Source of the DNA: Bog-473 sp963764305
GTDB lineage: Bacteria > Actinomycetota > Acidimicrobiia > Acidimicrobiales > RAAP-2
DNA length: 64,000 nt
Direction: 5' to 3'
Assembly: GCA_963764305.1 (NCBI GenBank)
Contig: CAVXSD010000005.1
Coordinates: 503,201-567,200 of the forward strand
Below are positions 25,891 to 34,142 of this stretch, piece after piece. The position numbers and the translations under genes were made by a program. How positions within the stretch are numbered: the first letter of the stretch is position 1; the number at the start of each line of letters is the position of its first letter. The notes below the pieces were generated by a model. That model saw nothing but the letters and a program-made list of their open reading frames with translations, did no database searches and was not told the origin of the DNA.

Positions 25891-26811
25891 ATGGCCAAGC
25901 CGCTGCGCATCGGAAGCATGATCGAGGTCGACAAGCCGCTCTCCGACGTCGTGGCCCTGCTGCGGCGGTATCGGGAGGCCGGGTTCGACCACGCCTTCGC
26001 GTCGCAGATCTTCGGGCCCGATGCGCTGACGCTCCTCGCGGTGGCCGGCTGCCAGGTGCCCGACATCGGCCTGGGCACGGGGGTGGTGCCGGTCCACCCG
26101 CGCCACCCGATGATGCTGGCCCAGCAGGCCCTGACCGTGCAGGCCGCGACCGGCAACCGCCTCCTCTTGGGCATCGGCCTCTCACATCAGGTCGTGGTGG
26201 AGGGAATGTGGGGCATGAGCTACGAGCGGCCGGCCGCATACATGAGGGAGTACCTGGCGTCGCTCATGCCCTTGTTGCACGGCGAGACCGTCCGGTGCGA
26301 GGGGGAGCGGGTGACCACCAACGCCTTCGCCCCGCTCGAGATCGCCGATGTCGAGGCGCCCCCCGTGCTCGTTGCGGCCCTGGGCGGCACCATGCTCAAG
26401 TTGGCGGGCCGCGTCGCCGACGGCACCATCACCTGGATGACCGGCACCGCCACCGTCGGTGGCCACATTGTGCCCACCATCACGGCAGCGGCCGAGGCGG
26501 CGGCCCGGCCGGCGCCTCGTGTCGTGGTCTCGCTGCCGATCGCCGTCACAAATGATCCCGAGGCCGCCAAGGCGCGCATCAACGAGGCGTTCGCCATCTA
26601 CCCGAACCTGCCCTCGTACAAGGCCATGCTCGACAAGGAGGGCGCCGCGGCCGCCGGCGACATCGGGTTCATCGGCGACGAGGAATCCGTGGCCGCGTCC
26701 ATCTCCAGGCTGGCCGACGCGGGTGCGACCGACTTCGTGGCCGCCATCATCGGCGACGCGGCCGAGCGCGCCCGGGGGTTCGATCTGATCAGCGAGATCG
26801 CTCGCGCATGA
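25891..26811 (+). CDS. Luciferase-like (LLM, F420-type) oxidoreductase
   Basis: 306 aa LLM-class protein: REAGFDHAFASQIFGPDALTLL, LGTGVVPVHPRHPMMLAQQALTVQ and RLLLGIGLSHQVVVEGMWGM are the conserved F420/FMN-binding barrel segments; GFIGDEESVAASISRLADAGATDF closes the domain. These enzymes usually use F420H2 or FMNH2; the substrate is unknown. ATG 25891 has a GAGGAG ribosome-binding site about 10 nt upstream. Divergent from purK. Confidence 0.87.
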   Translation: MAKPLRIGSMIEVDKPLSDVVALLRRYREAGFDHAFASQIFGPDALTLLAVAGCQVPDIGLGTGVVPVHPRHPMMLAQQALTVQAATGNRLLLGIGLSHQVVVEGMWGMSYERPAAYMREYLASLMPLLHGETVRCEGERVTTNAFAPLEIADVEAPPVLVAALGGTMLKLAGRVADGTITWMTGTATVGGHIVPTITAAAEAAARPAPRVVVSLPIAVTNDPEAAKARINEAFAIYPNLPSYKAMLDKEGAAAAGDIGFIGDEESVAASISRLADAGATDFVAAIIGDAAERARGFDLISEIARA

Positions 26812-26835
26812 GCCGCGCTGCCCGACGCGCGGTGT

Positions 26836-27438
26836 TCAGCGCGCCAGGGTCGTGTACTTGAACTCGTTGAGGTCGGGCATGGTCTCGAAGAGGTCGAGCA
26901 CTCCCTGCACCGTCCGCCGGGCCAGCGCAACGTCTCCCTCTGGGCGGCTCATGAGGCGCACGAAGACGGCCCGGCCGTCCGCAATGAAGGTTGGGACGCC
27001 GAACACCCCGAGGTCACCCACCGCTCGCTCATGGGCGCGCCGGATGTCCTGTACCGCTGTGCCCGATTCGACCTCGGCCAGCACCTTGTCGCCGGGAACT
27101 CCCACACGCTCGAGCACCGCGCCCACCACCTCGGGCAGCCGGATGTCGAGCCCTTCGTCGTGGCGCGCCGCGAAGAGGGCGACATGCGCGTCCAGGAAGC
27201 GGTCGGGATACTGGTCGCGGACGACCACGCCGGCCGCCAGGGCCAAGAGGTCCCGCGCTTTGGCCGGGTCGTCCCAGACGGGCGTCCCCCCTTCGGGCAC
27301 ATGCGCCTGGCTCAACGAGAATGGCACGAACGTCACGTTCCAGTCAGCACCCCCCACGAGGGCGACTGCGAGGTGCTCGTGGGCGTTGCGGGCGAAGGGA
27401 CAGCGGTAGTCCCAGGTCACGGAAAAAGAGGTCACCAT
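26836..27438 (-). CDS. DsbA-family thioredoxin-fold oxidoreductase with single active-site Cys
   Basis: 200 aa. VTWDYRCPFARNAHEHL places a DsbA-like active site at residues 13-16 reading CPFA, so the second Cys of the usual CxxC is absent. The helical insert and GVFGVPTFIADGRAVFV (cis-Pro loop) are present. There is no signal peptide, so it is cytosolic and resembles the FrnE or 2-hydroxychromene-2-carboxylate isomerase branches. Its ATG 27438 overlaps the PAP2 gene stop; it is the third gene of the RecB-like/PAP2/DsbA operon. The substrate may be a mycothiol conjugate, but that is inference. Confidence 0.78.
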   Translation of the reverse strand: MVTSFSVTWDYRCPFARNAHEHLAVALVGGADWNVTFVPFSLSQAHVPEGGTPVWDDPAKARDLLALAAGVVVRDQYPDRFLDAHVALFAARHDEGLDIRLPEVVGAVLERVGVPGDKVLAEVESGTAVQDIRRAHERAVGDLGVFGVPTFIADGRAVFVRLMSRPEGDVALARRTVQGVLDLFETMPDLNEFKYTTLAR

Positions 27439-28040
27439 TGTTCCAACACGACCTCGGCGTGGCGCATTCCCCTGGCGCCCCGGCGCCGGCGTCCGCGCCT
27501 CCCCACGCTGCCCGGCGTGACGACGTCGACAATGGGGCGCAGGCCCAGTCCGAGCACCGAGCCGATCGCTGCGCCCCCGATGACGTCGGTGGGGTGATGG
27601 GCCCGGAGATGGACCCGGCTCGCCGCCACGGCGGCGGCGAAACCCACGTTGGCCGCCGTGCCGGCTTCGGAGTCCCCGAGGACGAAGGCAGTGCAGAAGG
27701 CGGCGAGGGTGTGTCCGCTCGGGAAGCTGCTGCTCGTCGGCGTGCGCACAGTGGCGTCGAGGTGGTCCTCGGGCCGCTGGCGCTCGACGGCCGACTTCAC
27801 CATCCGGCTCACGATGAGTGAGGAGAACCCGGCAGTGGCCAACGCGACGACGGCCCGGCGCCGGTCCGCGCCGCGGCGCCGTGCCTTGACGCCGGCGAGG
27901 AGCACCCAGATGAGCCCGTAGTCGGCCAGGTTCGAGATGACGGCGGCGGCACGGTCGAGCTCCGGGCGACCCCGGAGCGGCTCGAAGGCCGCGTCGACCG
28001 CCTCGTCGATCGTGCTACTCACGGACGAGCGGTCGTTCAC
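27432..28040 (-). CDS. PAP2-family phosphatase
   Basis: 202 aa with the three PAP2 signatures: KSAVERQRP (KxxxxxxRP), FPSGHT (PSGH) and SRVHLRAHHPTDV (SRxxxxxHxxxD). Several hydrophobic segments (ADYGLIWVLLAGV, VGFAAAVAAS, VIGGAAIGSVLGLGL) indicate an integral membrane enzyme that dephosphorylates lipid phosphates such as undecaprenyl diphosphate or phosphatidate. GTG 28040 overlaps the RecB-like stop (GTGA). An Arg/Gly-rich C-terminal tail follows the last helix. Confidence 0.87.
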   Translation of the reverse strand: MNDRSSVSSTIDEAVDAAFEPLRGRPELDRAAAVISNLADYGLIWVLLAGVKARRRGADRRRAVVALATAGFSSLIVSRMVKSAVERQRPEDHLDATVRTPTSSSFPSGHTLAAFCTAFVLGDSEAGTAANVGFAAAVAASRVHLRAHHPTDVIGGAAIGSVLGLGLRPIVDVVTPGSVGRRGRRRRGARGMRHAEVVLEQW

Positions 28041-28807
28041 GCGGCGAAGGCGGGGCAGGAGGTCTTGAAGTGACAGTGGTCACACAGGGGACCGACGTGG
28101 GGGCGGAAGTCCTCGGCGTCACACGCCCGCTCGATGGCGGTCCACACGGCCATGGCCCGCCTGCGCTGGCCGCGGATGGTCTGCTCGGAGGCCACCGACG
28201 AAATGGCGACGGGCTGGCGCAGATAGAGAAGCCGGACCTCGGCCGGGGCACGTCCGAGCAGGCTCTCGCACAGCAGCGCATAGGTCTGCACCCCGCCCAT
28301 ACTGCCGCGCTCGTACCGCTCGGAGGGCGCCCGTCCCGTCTTGTAGTCGACGACGATCAGGCTTCCGTCGGCGGCGACGTCGAGGCGGTCGATGATGCCG
28401 CGCAGGCGCATGCCGTCGACCACCGTCTCGACGCCCAGCTCGATCCCCACCGCCCGGGCCTCGTTCGGATCCTCCAGCCGGAAGTAATTGTCGACGAGGG
28501 TGCGCGCGTCGGCGAGGAAGGCCTCGACCTGGTCCGGATCGAGTGCCAGCTCCATGTACTCGTCGTCGTGCTGGAGCTCGTCCCAGCAGCGCTCGAGCTC
28601 TGCGTGTGCCGCGGCGCGTGTGCGCGCACCGGGGGCGTTGTGCCAGAAGAGCCCCTCCAACGTGGCGTGTACCAGCGTGCCCTTCACCGCGTGGGGGGAC
28701 GTCGGCTCGGGCCGGCGCTCGATCTGCGAGAAACGGAAGGCGAGTGGGCAGTTGGTGAAGGCGACCACCTTCGACGGCGTCAGGGTCCGGGGGAGATCGA
28801 GCGCCAT
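28037..28807 (-). CDS. RecB-family PD-(D/E)XK nuclease with probable Fe-S cluster
   Basis: 256 aa. The nuclease core shows KGTLVHATLEGLF, GIIDRLDVA, then VVDYKTGRAPSE (D-x-K). One Cys near residue 19 (FTNCPLAFRF) and a C-terminal CDHCHFKTSCP match the four-Cys Fe-S clasp of AddB/Cas4-like nucleases. It probably degrades or processes DNA ends; no helicase is fused or adjacent. ATG 28807 is 7 nt after a TATCCT box, implying leaderless transcription. First gene of an operon with PAP2 and DsbA-like genes. No CRISPR array is nearby, so a Cas4 role is not supported. Confidence 0.85.
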   Translation of the reverse strand: MALDLPRTLTPSKVVAFTNCPLAFRFSQIERRPEPTSPHAVKGTLVHATLEGLFWHNAPGARTRAAAHAELERCWDELQHDDEYMELALDPDQVEAFLADARTLVDNYFRLEDPNEARAVGIELGVETVVDGMRLRGIIDRLDVAADGSLIVVDYKTGRAPSERYERGSMGGVQTYALLCESLLGRAPAEVRLLYLRQPVAISSVASEQTIRGQRRRAMAVWTAIERACDAEDFRPHVGPLCDHCHFKTSCPAFAA

Positions 28808-28883
28808 GCCAGTCAGGATAGGGCGGGCCAGTGCCGCGCCCGCCCATCCTCTCGAGCGGGTAGAAAGAGTGTGATGCCCTCCG

Positions 28884-29171
28884 GTGCCCTCGTCCGCATC
28901 AGTGGCTGATCTACGCCGCAGCACCCGCTGGGCCGGGCTGCGGCCCGGTGATCCCGTGCAGGTGGCAGCCACGCGCCTGCGCGGCGCCTCCTGGGAATTC
29001 GTGGCGCACGTCACCAACGAGGAGACGGGCGAGGTCTGGGTCGAGGTCGTGGGAGGACGGGCCGGCGATCGGGCCGTGCGGTCGTTCCGGCCGCACCAGC
29101 TCTATGACCCGTCCGCCCGGCCAGGGCGCGACCCGTCGCTGGCCGACGCACCGGGCCTCCCCCTCGGCTGA
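28884..29171 (+). CDS. Small conserved-looking hypothetical protein, 95 aa
   Basis: 95 aa from GTG 28884 (GTG 28902 is equally possible). The core GLRPGDPVQVAATRLRGASWEFVAHVTNEETGEVW reads like a small beta-barrel with good high-GC coding character, and RPHQLYDPSARPGRDPSL forms a basic tail. No domain is recognised. It is followed 13 nt later by a GNAT gene on the same strand, so the two may be cotranscribed. Confidence 0.6.
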   Translation: MPSSASVADLRRSTRWAGLRPGDPVQVAATRLRGASWEFVAHVTNEETGEVWVEVVGGRAGDRAVRSFRPHQLYDPSARPGRDPSLADAPGLPLG

Positions 29172-29183
29172 CGGACGGCACCC

Positions 29184-29741
29184 GTGGACCGGCCCGGCAT
29201 CCCCACGTTGCGCACCCCGCGACTCGTGCTGCGGCCCCTCGAGGCCTCGGACCTTCCTGCGCTGGTGGCCCTGCACGCCGAGGAGTCGTTCTGGTGGTAT
29301 CCGCTCCGCTCAGCCATGTCGGCCGGGGACACCGGAGAGTTCCTCACCAGGGTGTTGGCGCGCTACGAGAGCGACGGCTTCGGGATCGAGGCCCTGATCG
29401 ACCGGGCCGGTGGCACCATGATCGGGTGGGCGGGCCTCGCGGTGCCGCACTTCCTGCCCGAGATCCTCCCCGCTGTCGAGGTCGGCTGGCGCCTGGCGGG
29501 TCCCTGGCGCGGGCGGGGCCTGGCCACAGAGGCGGGAGCCGTCGCGCTGGACTTCGGGTTCACCACCGGCGGACTCGAGCGCATCGTCAGCATCTACGAG
29601 CCCGAGAACGTCGCCTCGGGCCGGGTGATGGAGCGGCTGGGCTTCACCCACCGCCTCACCACGTTGGGGCCCCGCGGCGAGGATGTCGCCGTCATGGAGC
29701 TGACGCGGGAACGCTGGGAGGAGCAGCGCGCCCGTGGGTGA
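29184..29741 (+). CDS. GNAT-family N-acetyltransferase (RimJ/RimL-like)
   Basis: 185 aa. It opens with LRTPRLVLRPLEASDLPALVALH, typical of RimJ/RimL-like acetyltransferases; the acetyl-CoA pyrophosphate loop is in GWRLAGPWRGRGLATEAGAVAL (R-G-x-G-x-A), and NVASGRVMERLGF is the conserved C-terminal motif. The acceptor could be a ribosomal N-terminus or a small amine. GTG 29184 is the only sensible start. It overlaps the thioesterase gene by 8 nt. Confidence 0.87.
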   Translation: MDRPGIPTLRTPRLVLRPLEASDLPALVALHAEESFWWYPLRSAMSAGDTGEFLTRVLARYESDGFGIEALIDRAGGTMIGWAGLAVPHFLPEILPAVEVGWRLAGPWRGRGLATEAGAVALDFGFTTGGLERIVSIYEPENVASGRVMERLGFTHRLTTLGPRGEDVAVMELTRERWEEQRARG

Positions 29742-30558
29742 CATCGCCGTGCAGACGGCGGTCGAGGCGGTAGGTGACGGCCGCTACACCGCCATGGTGT
29801 ATGCCGACTGGGAGATCTGGGGCCCCGGTGGCGGGTACGTGGCGGCCCTGGCGTTGCGAGCCGCCGGAGCGGAGAGCCCCCTCGCGCGGCCGGCCAGCTT
29901 CTTCTGCCACTACCTCTCCGTCGCGGCGTTCGCGCCGGTGGAGCTCACGGTGACCCCGTTGCGGGCGGGCCGGACCGTGCTGGCCCAGCGCGTCGCCATG
30001 ACCCAGGAGGGCCGGCCGGTGCTCGAGGCCATGGTCTGGTCCGTCGGTGCGGTCGAGGGCCTCGAGCACGAGGACGTCGACCCGCCGCCGGTGCCCGATC
30101 CGGGCGAGCTGCCGTCGCCGGCGGAACTGTGGCCCGAGGAGGACAAGCCCGGGTTCGCGTTCTGGGACAACTTCGACCAGCGCCTCATCGAGTGGTCGGA
30201 CAGCTGGCCGCCGCCGGGCCCGCTCCCACCGACGTGGCGGACCTGGGTGCGCTGCCGCCCGACGGCCACCTTCGCGAATCCGTGGGTCGACGCGGCGCGT
30301 TCGCTCATTGTGCTCGACGTCGGGAGCTGGCCGGCCGGCTCCCGCCCACACGCGTACCTCGATCCGCCCTTCATCGCGCCGAGTCTCGACCTCTACGCAT
30401 CATTCCAATTCCCCGGCAGCGCGTCGGAGTGGCTGCTCCTCGACGCGCACTCGCCGGTGGCGCAGGGTGGCCTGCTGTCGTGGACCGGCCGGGTGTGGTC
30501 GATGCAACGCCGGCTCATCGCCAGCGGCGGGGGCCAGGCGGTGTTCCGGCACACGTAG
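29734..30558 (+). CDS. Acyl-CoA thioesterase-like double-hotdog protein
   Basis: 274 aa. The N-terminal hotdog (WGPGGGYVAALALRA, then ARPASFFCHYLSVAAFAPVEL) and a second C-terminal hotdog (PHAYLDPPFIAPSLDLYASF, DAHSPVAQGGLLSWTGRVW) match the TesB-like thioesterase family. It hydrolyses acyl-CoA thioesters in the cytosol; chain preference is unknown. GTG 29734 overlaps the GNAT gene. It converges with the acyl-CoA dehydrogenase gene, consistent with the acyl-CoA theme of the region. Confidence 0.83.
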   Translation: MGDIAVQTAVEAVGDGRYTAMVYADWEIWGPGGGYVAALALRAAGAESPLARPASFFCHYLSVAAFAPVELTVTPLRAGRTVLAQRVAMTQEGRPVLEAMVWSVGAVEGLEHEDVDPPPVPDPGELPSPAELWPEEDKPGFAFWDNFDQRLIEWSDSWPPPGPLPPTWRTWVRCRPTATFANPWVDAARSLIVLDVGSWPAGSRPHAYLDPPFIAPSLDLYASFQFPGSASEWLLLDAHSPVAQGGLLSWTGRVWSMQRRLIASGGGQAVFRHT

Positions 30559-30573
30559 GCGCGTCGGCGGCGC

Positions 30574-31722
30574 TCAGTCGGTCGAGTACCCGTCCATGCG
30601 CGCCAGGATGCGCAGCATGACCTCGTCGGCCCCGGCGCCGATTGAGTCGAGCCGGGTGTCGCGAAAGTAGCGCGAGGTCCAGTTCTCGTCCATGTAGCCC
30701 ATGCCGCCGTGGAACTGCACCGCGGTGTCGGCCACCTCGCGCTGGAGCCGGGACCCGAGCAGCTTGCCGATGGTGGCGAACCGGGTGGCGTCCTCTCCCC
30801 GCAACACCGCGTCGGCCGTGGTGCGGGCGTACTGCTTGAGCACGTCGTGACGGGCCGACAGCTCGGCCAGCACGAACTGCAGGTGCTGATTGGCCAGGAG
30901 GGGCGCGCCGAAGGCCCGGCGCTCCCGCAGGTAGTCCCTGGTTCGGGCCAGGGCCAGCTCAATGGAGCCCACCTGCTTGTAGAAGGTCATGAGCCGCTCG
31001 GCCTGGAACTGCACCATCTGCTGCTGAAAGCCCCGCCCGATCTCGCCGATGGTGTTGGCGACGGGGACGCGCACGTCGGTGAACGACAGCTCGGCGGTGT
31101 CGCTCGACCACATGCCGAGCTTCTCCAGCTTGCGCGACACCACCACGCCGGCGACGTCCGTCGGCACCACGATGAGCGACATGCCGTGGTACCCGGGATC
31201 GTCGGAGGTGCGGGCCAGCAGGCACAGCCAGTCGGCCTGTGTGCCGTTCGTGATGTAGAGCTTGGCGCCGTTGATCACCCACTCCTCGCCGTCGCGCACG
31301 GCACGGGTGCGGATGCCGGCGACGTCGCTGCCCGCATCGGGCTCGGTGACCGCGATGGAGGTCACGACCTCACCTCGGATGGCCGGTGCGAGATACCGCG
31401 CCTTCAACTCGTGCGAGCCGTAGCGGGCCAACGCCGGTGTCGCCATCGACATCTGGACGGCGATCGCCATCGGGACGCCACCACAGCTGATCCGTCCCAT
31501 CTCCTCGCCGGCGATCAGGGAGTAGGTGTGGTCCGCCCCCATACCGCCGTAGGCCTCGTCGTACTCGAGTCCGAAGAGACCCACCGACGCGAGCGTGGGG
31601 AAGAGCTCGTGGGCCGGGAACGTGCGGGCCGTTTCCCACTCGTCGACGTGGGGCTCGATCTCCCTTTCGAAGAGGGCCCGGAGCGTCTTGCGGAACAGCT
31701 GGTGCTCGTCGCTCTCGATCAC
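30574..31722 (-). CDS. Acyl-CoA dehydrogenase
   Basis: 382 aa, normal size. Features: YGGMGADHTYSLIAGEEMGR, FAD-contact AVTEPDAGSDVAGIRT, WVINGAKLYITNG, the middle beta domain, QHLQFVLAEL and the C-terminal GGMGYMDE with Glu as the likely catalytic base. It oxidises acyl-CoA to 2-enoyl-CoA with FAD, passing electrons to ETF. GTG 31722 is preferred because TATCGT ends 6 nt upstream (leaderless) and the family N-terminus (IESDEHQLF) begins here; ATG 31752 is the alternative. Divergent from the hydratase-carboxylase operon and likely in the same pathway. Confidence 0.92.
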   Translation of the reverse strand: MIESDEHQLFRKTLRALFEREIEPHVDEWETARTFPAHELFPTLASVGLFGLEYDEAYGGMGADHTYSLIAGEEMGRISCGGVPMAIAVQMSMATPALARYGSHELKARYLAPAIRGEVVTSIAVTEPDAGSDVAGIRTRAVRDGEEWVINGAKLYITNGTQADWLCLLARTSDDPGYHGMSLIVVPTDVAGVVVSRKLEKLGMWSSDTAELSFTDVRVPVANTIGEIGRGFQQQMVQFQAERLMTFYKQVGSIELALARTRDYLRERRAFGAPLLANQHLQFVLAELSARHDVLKQYARTTADAVLRGEDATRFATIGKLLGSRLQREVADTAVQFHGGMGYMDENWTSRYFRDTRLDSIGAGADEVMLRILARMDGYSTD

Positions 31723-31728
31723 CGGCGA

Positions 31729-31777
31729 ACGATACCACCGACCCTTTTGCACTCATGGACGGACGCCCCCCTACACT
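31729..31777. promoter_or_regulatory. Divergent promoters between acyl-CoA dehydrogenase and the carboxylase operon
   Basis: Minus strand: TATCGT (31734-31729) ends 6 nt before GTG 31722. Plus strand: TACACT (31772-31777) ends 8 nt before GTG 31786, with a weak TTGCAC at 31747-31752. The two -10 boxes are only 37 nt apart, so the two promoters must share regulatory space. No clear palindromic operator is seen between them. Confidence 0.5.
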
Positions 31778-31785
31778 GCGCACCC

Positions 31786-32547
31786 GTGAGGGACGTGATG
31801 GTCGGGGTGCAGCACCGCGACGGAATCCGGACCCTGACGCTCGACTCGCCGGCCAACCGCAACGCCCTCTCGGCCCGCCTCCTCGAGCAGTTGGAGCAGG
31901 CGTTGCGTGACGCGACCGGCGACCCGGACGTGCGCGCCGTCGTGCTCACGGGGACGGGGACCGTGTTCTGCTCCGGCGCGGACCTCTCCGAGCGCGGCGC
32001 GGCAGCACCGAACCGCATGCCGGCGATCCTCACGTGCATGGTCGAGAGCCCGGTACCGGTCATCGTCCGCGTCAACGGGCACGCCCACGCCGGCGGCCTC
32101 GGCCTCATCGCGGCGGCCGACATGGCGGTGGCGGCGGCCGCCAGCACGTTCGCCTTCACCGAGGTCCGGGTCGGCGTGGCGCCGGCGATGATCTTGGTGC
32201 CGGCGCTGCGCGTGGTCGACCCCCGCTTCCTCACCCGCGCCGTGCTCACGGGTGAGCGGTTCAGCGCCGAGGGGGCGGCCGCGGCCGGCCTCCTCACCGC
32301 GGTCACCACGGACGAGGCGGCGCTCGACGCTTGGGTCGCGGCACAGACCCTCGCCCTCCGCCAGGCCGCTCCCGGCGCCGTACGGGCCACCAAGGCGCTG
32401 CTGCGGTCTCTGCCCGCCCAGGCGTGGGCCGAGGGACTGGCGGCCGCCGCGGCGACGTCGGCCGAGCTGTTCGCCGGTGCCGAGGCCGCCGAGGGCATGG
32501 AGGCGTTCCTCCAGAAGCGCCGGCCCGCCTGGGACTCGACGGCGTGA
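31786..32547 (+). CDS. Enoyl-CoA hydratase/isomerase
   Basis: 253 aa crotonase-family protein. Oxyanion-hole segments: FCSGADLSERG and GHAHAGGLGLIAAADMAVA; the expected catalytic Glu region reads FTEVRVGVAPAMI, where Glu is retained at the first position only. Members hydrate 2-enoyl-CoA; the role here could be a methylglutaconyl- or isohexenylglutaconyl-CoA hydratase (LiuC/AtuE-like). Its TGA overlaps the GTG of the carboxyltransferase gene, making it the first gene of a tight operon. Confidence 0.88.
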   Translation: MRDVMVGVQHRDGIRTLTLDSPANRNALSARLLEQLEQALRDATGDPDVRAVVLTGTGTVFCSGADLSERGAAAPNRMPAILTCMVESPVPVIVRVNGHAHAGGLGLIAAADMAVAAAASTFAFTEVRVGVAPAMILVPALRVVDPRFLTRAVLTGERFSAEGAAAAGLLTAVTTDEAALDAWVAAQTLALRQAAPGAVRATKALLRSLPAQAWAEGLAAAAATSAELFAGAEAAEGMEAFLQKRRPAWDSTA

Positions 32548-34142
32548 GCACGCCCATCCGGTCCCGGCTGGCGGTGGCGGGCGACGAGTTCCGGGAGAAC
32601 GCCGCAACCATGGGCGCGTTGACCGATGAGATCCGTTCGTTGCACGAGAAGGTAGTGGCGGGCGGTGGACCGCAGTACGTCGAACGTCACCGCGCCCGGG
32701 GCAAGATGATGGTGCGGGAGCGCCTGGAGGCACTGGCCGATCCCGGCACGCCGGTGCTCGAGCTGTGCCCCCTCGCCGGGCTCGAGACAGGCGACCCGGT
32801 TGGCGGCGGGGTCGTCGTGGCGCTGGCCGAGGTGGCGCATACCCAGTGCCTGGTCATCGCCAACGACCCGACCGTACGCGGGGGGACGACGAGCCCGACC
32901 ACGATCCGCAAGCTCCTGCGTGCCATGGACGTGGCCGAGGAGAACCGCCTCCCGCTGCTGCTGCTGGTCGAGTCAGGCGGGGCGGACCTACCGCGCCAGG
33001 CGGACGTCTTCGTGCCAGGCGGCGAGCAGTTCCGCCGCCTGACCCAGCTCTCGGCGCAGGGCATCCCGACCATCTGCGTCGTGTTCGGGTCGTCGACAGC
33101 GGGCGGCGCCTACCTGCCGGGCATGAGCGACTACACCGTCATGGTCGAGGACCGGGCCCGGGTCTTCCTCGGCGGCCCGCCGCTCGTCAAGATGGCCATC
33201 GGGGAGGACGCCGACGAGGAGGAGCTGGGTGGTGCGCGCATGCACGCGCGGACGTCCGGCCTGTGCGACTACCTGGCGCGGGACGAGCCCGAGGCGATCC
33301 GCATGGCGCGGGGGATCGTGGCGCATCTGCACTGGTCGCGCCTCGGACCGGGGCCCGACGGCCCGGCCGAAGAGCCGCTCTACCCGGCCGAGGAGCTTCT
33401 CGGCATCGCCTCGGTGGACGTCCGGGTTCCTTTCGATGTGCGCGAGATCCTCGCCCGGGTCCTCGACGGCTCGCGTTTCGAGGAGTTCAAGGAGCTCTAC
33501 GGCCCCCAGCTCGTCTGCGGCTGGGCCTCCATCGGCGGCTATCCCGTCGGCGTGGTGGCCAACAACGGCATCCTCTTCTCGCCCGAGGCCCACAAGGGGG
33601 CCCAGTTCATTGCGCTGTGCAACCGCACGGACACGCCGATCCTGTTCGTCCAGAACATCACCGGCTTCATGGTGGGCACCCGCTACGAACAGGGTGGGAT
33701 CATCAAGGACGGCGCCAAGCTGATCAATGCCGTGTCGAACTCGACCGTGCCCCACCTCACCCTCATGGTGGGCGCCAGCTACGGGGCCGGCAACTACGCG
33801 ATGGCCGGCCGGGCCTACGACCCGCGGTTCGTCTTCACCTGGCCCAACCACCGCATCGCCGTCATGGGACCCAAGCAGCTGGCCGGCGTCCTTTCCATCG
33901 TGCGCCGCAACGCGGCCGCGGCCGCGGGCCGTCCATTCGACGAGGCGGCCGACGAGGAGCTGCGCCAGGCCACCGAGAGCCAGATCGAGCAGGAGTCGAC
34001 GGCGCAGTACGCCACGGGACGGCTCTGGGACGACGGGATCATCGACCCGCGGGACACGCGCATCGTGCTCGCTCTCGCCCTCACCGCCGTGCACTCCGCT
34101 GCCGTGCAGGGCACGGCGGTCTTCGGTGTGGTGCGGCACTGA
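32544..34142 (+). CDS. Acyl-CoA carboxylase beta (carboxyltransferase) subunit
   Basis: 532 aa, full length. The N-half carboxyltransferase domain contains ARGKMMVRERLEALADPG, GSSTAGGAYLPGMSDYTV and VFLGGPPLVKMAIGE. The C-half contains GILFSPEAHKGAQFIALC, NITGFMVGTRYEQGGIIKDG and SYGAGNYAMAGRAYDPRF. This is the MCC/GCC-type beta subunit (3-methylcrotonyl- or geranyl-CoA carboxylase) rather than propionyl-CoA carboxylase, judged from the NITGFMVG and AGNYAM motifs. It transfers CO2 from biotin to the acyl-CoA gamma carbon. Start GTG overlaps the hydratase; stop TGA shares an A with the alpha-subunit ATG. Confidence 0.92.
   Translation: MSTPIRSRLAVAGDEFRENAATMGALTDEIRSLHEKVVAGGGPQYVERHRARGKMMVRERLEALADPGTPVLELCPLAGLETGDPVGGGVVVALAEVAHTQCLVIANDPTVRGGTTSPTTIRKLLRAMDVAEENRLPLLLLVESGGADLPRQADVFVPGGEQFRRLTQLSAQGIPTICVVFGSSTAGGAYLPGMSDYTVMVEDRARVFLGGPPLVKMAIGEDADEEELGGARMHARTSGLCDYLARDEPEAIRMARGIVAHLHWSRLGPGPDGPAEEPLYPAEELLGIASVDVRVPFDVREILARVLDGSRFEEFKELYGPQLVCGWASIGGYPVGVVANNGILFSPEAHKGAQFIALCNRTDTPILFVQNITGFMVGTRYEQGGIIKDGAKLINAVSNSTVPHLTLMVGASYGAGNYAMAGRAYDPRFVFTWPNHRIAVMGPKQLAGVLSIVRRNAAAAAGRPFDEAADEELRQATESQIEQESTAQYATGRLWDDGIIDPRDTRIVLALALTAVHSAAVQGTAVFGVVRH

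Noticed and set aside
28037..28807. Cas4
   Set aside because: The Fe-S nuclease signature fits Cas4 and RecB/AddB-like nucleases alike, but there is no CRISPR array or other cas gene in the window.
32765..34141. Upstream extension of the biotin carboxylase frame through the carboxyltransferase gene
   Set aside because: The upstream residues are a shadow of the carboxyltransferase; similarity to biotin carboxylases starts at ATG 34142, which overlaps the previous stop.
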